Assembly: GCA_016215085.1 (NCBI GenBank)
Contig: JACRMD010000123.1
Coordinates: 1-14,923 of the forward strand
Length of the DNA stretch: 14,923 nucleotides
Reading direction: 5' to 3'
Origin: Solirubrobacterales bacterium
GTDB lineage: Bacteria; Actinomycetota; Thermoleophilia; Solirubrobacterales; Solirubrobacteraceae
Shown: one piece after another, positions 12,920-14,923 of the stretch
Layout: every line of letters begins with the position of its first letter
Position numbering within the stretch: position 1 is the first letter of the stretch
The notes under the pieces: model-generated
Told to the model about the DNA's origin: nothing
Seen by the model: the letters and a program-made list of their open reading frames with translations, nothing else
The model's database searches: none
Position numbers and translations under genes: made by a program

Positions 12920-14788
12920 ATGTGCGGGATCTGCGGCCTCGTCGCGCTCGACGGCGGCGCGGTGGACGCCGCGCCGCTGCGGGCGATGGCGGGCGCGCTG
13001 GAGCACCGGGGCCCCGACGGCCACGGCGAGCTCGTCGACGGCCCGGTCGCGCTGGCCAACCGGCGGCTGGCCATCATCGACCTCGAGCACGGCGAGCAGC
13101 CGATGGGCTCCGAGGACGGCCGCGTGCAGGTCGTCCAGAACGGCGAGGTCTACGACCACGCGGCGCTGCGCGAGGAGCTGCGGCGCCGCGGCCACCGGTT
13201 CGCGACGCGCTGCGACACCGAGGTCCTCGTGCACGGCTTCGAGGAGTGGGACGTGGGCGTGCTCGAGCGCCTGCGCGGGATGTTCGCGATCGCGTTCTGG
13301 GACGCGCGCGAGCGGCGGCTGGTCCTCGCGCGCGACCGCTTCTGGATCAAGCCGCTGTACTGGGGCGTGCACGACGGGCGGCTGGCCTTCGCGTCCGGGC
13401 TCAAGGCGCTGCGCCGCGTGCCCGGGCTGTGCGGCGAGCTCGACCACGACGCGCTCGAGGCCTACCTCGCGTTCAACTCGATCCCCGCGCCGCTGTCGAT
13501 CTTCCGCGGCGTGCGCAAGCTGCCCCCGGGCCACCTGCTGGAGTGGCGCCCGGGCCGCGAGCCCGAGGTCCGTCGCTGGTGCCGGCCCGGGCCGGTGCCG
13601 GCGGGCGAGGTCCGGCGCGAGCGCGGCGGCGACCTGGCCGCCGAGCTGCGCGACCGGATGCGCGACAGCGTCCGCGCCCACCTCGTCGCCGACGTGCCCG
13701 TCGGCGTCTTCCTCTCCGGCGGCGTGGACTCGTGCACGCTGGCGGCGCTGGCGGCCGAGGTCTCCGCCGAGCCGGTGCGGACGTTCTCGATCGGGTTCGA
13801 GGAGCGCTCCTTCGACGAGCTCGACCGCGCGCGGCTGGTCGCCCGCCGCTACGGCACCGACCACCACGAGGTCGTGCTGCGGCCCGACGCGGCGCAGCTG
13901 CTGCCGGAGATCGTCGACGCCTTCGACGAGCCGTTCGCCGACTCGTCGGCGCTGCCGACCTACGCGGTCTCGCGGCTGGCCGCCGAGCACGTGAAGGTCG
14001 CGCTGTCGGGCGAGGGCGGCGACGAGCTCTTCGGCGGCTACTTCACCTACGTGGCCGACCGGCTCGCACCGTGGCTCGCGCGCCCGGCGTCGCTCGCGCG
14101 GCCGCTGGTGGAGCGGCTGCCCAGCACGTCGGGCCGGGTCTCGCTGGACTACAAGGCCAAGCGGTTCGTGCGCGCGGCCGCGCTGCCGGCGCTCGAGCGC
14201 CACCACGGCTGGAAGGAGATCAACGCGCCCGAGGTCCGGGCCGCGATGCTCGACGGCCGGCGCGGCGCCGACCCGGTCGACCTCCTGCGCGCCCGCTACG
14301 CGGAGACCGAGGGCGCCCAGGCGCTGGCGCGCCTGCAGGACGTCGACGTCGGCATCTACCTCCCCGACGACCTGCTGGTGAAGACCGACCGCGCGTCGAT
14401 GGCCCACTCGCTCGAGGTGCGGGTGCCGTTCCTGGACCCGGAGGTCAGCGACCTCGCCTTCGCGCTGCCCACCAGGCACAAGGTGCGCGGGACGGCCAAG
14501 AAGGTCCTGCTGCGCCGGGCGGCCGCGCCGCTGCTTCCGCGCGAGGTCGTCGTCGGGCGCAAGAAGGGGTTCTCGATCCCGGCGGCGGCGTGGCTGCGCG
14601 GCGACCTGCTGCCGATGGCCCGCGACCTGCTCTCGCCCGAGGCGCTGCGCCGCGGCGGCGTCCTGGACCCCGCGCCGGTGCAGCGGCTGCTCGACGAGCA
14701 CGTCGCGCGCACCGAGGACCACTCGCGACCGCTGTGGGGCCTGCTGTGCCTCGCGCTCTGGATGGACCGGTGCGGATCCTCCTCGTGA
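12920..14788 (+). CDS. asnB: Asparagine synthetase (glutamine-hydrolysing)/AsnB-type amidotransferase
   Basis: 622 residues, full length. The N-terminal class II glutaminase domain has the nucleophile Cys2 (MCGICG), R49, N74-G75 and D99. The C-terminal ATP-pyrophosphatase domain has SGGVDS (266-271) and SGEGGDELFGGY (363-374). It transfers glutamine-derived ammonia to an adenylated carboxylate. Within a polysaccharide operon, homologues are often thought to amidate uronic acids or other glycan carboxylates and may not make free asparagine. Two usually constant positions near the domain interface differ: the common DRFGIKPLY reads DRFWIKPLY (Trp142), and the common ASE-I/L-KAL reads ASGLKAL (Gly160). 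Start ATG 12920 lies three bases after the previous stop; the end overlaps the next gene by 19 bases. Confidence 0.93.
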   Translation: MCGICGLVALDGGAVDAAPLRAMAGALEHRGPDGHGELVDGPVALANRRLAIIDLEHGEQPMGSEDGRVQVVQNGEVYDHAALREELRRRGHRFATRCDTEVLVHGFEEWDVGVLERLRGMFAIAFWDARERRLVLARDRFWIKPLYWGVHDGRLAFASGLKALRRVPGLCGELDHDALEAYLAFNSIPAPLSIFRGVRKLPPGHLLEWRPGREPEVRRWCRPGPVPAGEVRRERGGDLAAELRDRMRDSVRAHLVADVPVGVFLSGGVDSCTLAALAAEVSAEPVRTFSIGFEERSFDELDRARLVARRYGTDHHEVVLRPDAAQLLPEIVDAFDEPFADSSALPTYAVSRLAAEHVKVALSGEGGDELFGGYFTYVADRLAPWLARPASLARPLVERLPSTSGRVSLDYKAKRFVRAAALPALERHHGWKEINAPEVRAAMLDGRRGADPVDLLRARYAETEGAQALARLQDVDVGIYLPDDLLVKTDRASMAHSLEVRVPFLDPEVSDLAFALPTRHKVRGTAKKVLLRRAAAPLLPREVVVGRKKGFSIPAAAWLRGDLLPMARDLLSPEALRRGGVLDPAPVQRLLDEHVARTEDHSRPLWGLLCLALWMDRCGSSS

Positions 14789-14923
14789 CGCAGATGTGGC
14801 CGTCGCCGGCGGCGCCCGACCTCGGCAGCTTCCTGCTGCCGCTGGTGCGCGAGCTCGAGACGCTGGGCCACGAGGTCGAGGTCGCGGCGATCTCGCGCCG
14901 CGGCGGCTCGCCGGCGAAGTACG
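14770..14923 (+). CDS. Glycosyltransferase (GT4-like), N-terminal part, cut by window edge
   Basis: GTG 14770, within the 3' end of asnB, opens a frame reading VRILLVTQMWPSPAAPDLGS, then LLPLVRELETLGHEVEVAAI. This is the N-terminal Rossmann strand-loop-helix of GT-B enzymes, with a Gly/Ser acceptor loop and a helix ending in LGHEV. Only 51 codons are visible, so subfamily and linkage are unknown. It continues the glycan operon. Confidence 0.8.
   Translation, partial: MRILLVTQMWPSPAAPDLGSFLLPLVRELETLGHEVEVAAISRRGGSPAKY

Noticed and set aside
11744..14722. 992-codon minus-strand frame
   Set aside because: Antisense shadow of DUF354, sugar transferase and AsnB genes; Arg/His/Gln-rich without domains.
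1..14923. CRISPR arrays, tRNA or rRNA genes, insertion sequences, prophage genes
   Set aside because: I saw no short spaced repeats, cloverleaf, rRNA-like stretch, transposase or integrase motif by reading; a dedicated scan was not possible.

Overview
The window is very GC-rich, with GTG starts, 4-base stop/start overlaps and promoters that place a TANNNT hexamer 6-8 bases before the start codon (leaderless transcripts). This points to a high-GC actinobacterium. The streptogramin-lyase/Fn3 protein, paired secreted GH-A-like proteins, R2lox and a DUF354 glycan cluster make Thermoleophilia (Solirubrobacterales) my best guess, but that is inference from gene content and not a phylogenetic result.

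Layout. 1-2292 (minus strand): a secreted-type Vgb-like beta-propeller with fibronectin-III-like repeats runs off the left edge. Its 5' end is lost. It abuts a roughly 120-bp scrap of an amidohydrolase gene on the plus strand, which in turn abuts the 5' end of a small unrecognised gene. This is a three-piece rearrangement scar. 2380-3911 (minus): an HTH_42/AlkZ-like candidate DNA glycosylase is translationally coupled to a YfcE-type metallophosphoesterase that lacks part of its active site. 3938-5290 (plus): a cytochrome P450, divergent from that pair, with overlapping -10 hexamers. 5244-6583 (minus): a cupin followed by a secreted GH-A-like protein. 6667-7060 (minus): two very small ORFs with good ribosome binding sites, separated by mutually exclusive hairpins. 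7164-8045 (minus): a second GH-A-like paralogue. 8123-9219 (minus): R2-like ligand-binding oxidase (R2lox) coupled to a rubredoxin, divergent from a TetR regulator (9297-9896, plus), with a perfect TTGACAC-G-GTGTCAA palindrome between them. 9893-11095 (minus): a WecA/TagO-like initiating transferase. 11160-14923 (plus): a surface glycan operon with DUF354 protein, sugar-phosphate transferase, AsnB-type amidotransferase and a glycosyltransferase cut by the right edge.

How the genes work together. The right third is a cell-surface polysaccharide locus: two lipid-carrier priming enzymes of different folds, glycosyltransferase-like proteins and an amidotransferase that may amidate sugar carboxylates. 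The most promising under-described unit is the R2lox-rubredoxin-TetR cassette. There a Mn/Fe-type oxidase has a dedicated electron carrier and a local repressor whose probable operator covers the oxidase -35 box. The small-ORF region at 6667-7116 looks like a possible leader-peptide/attenuator arrangement and has no recognised function.
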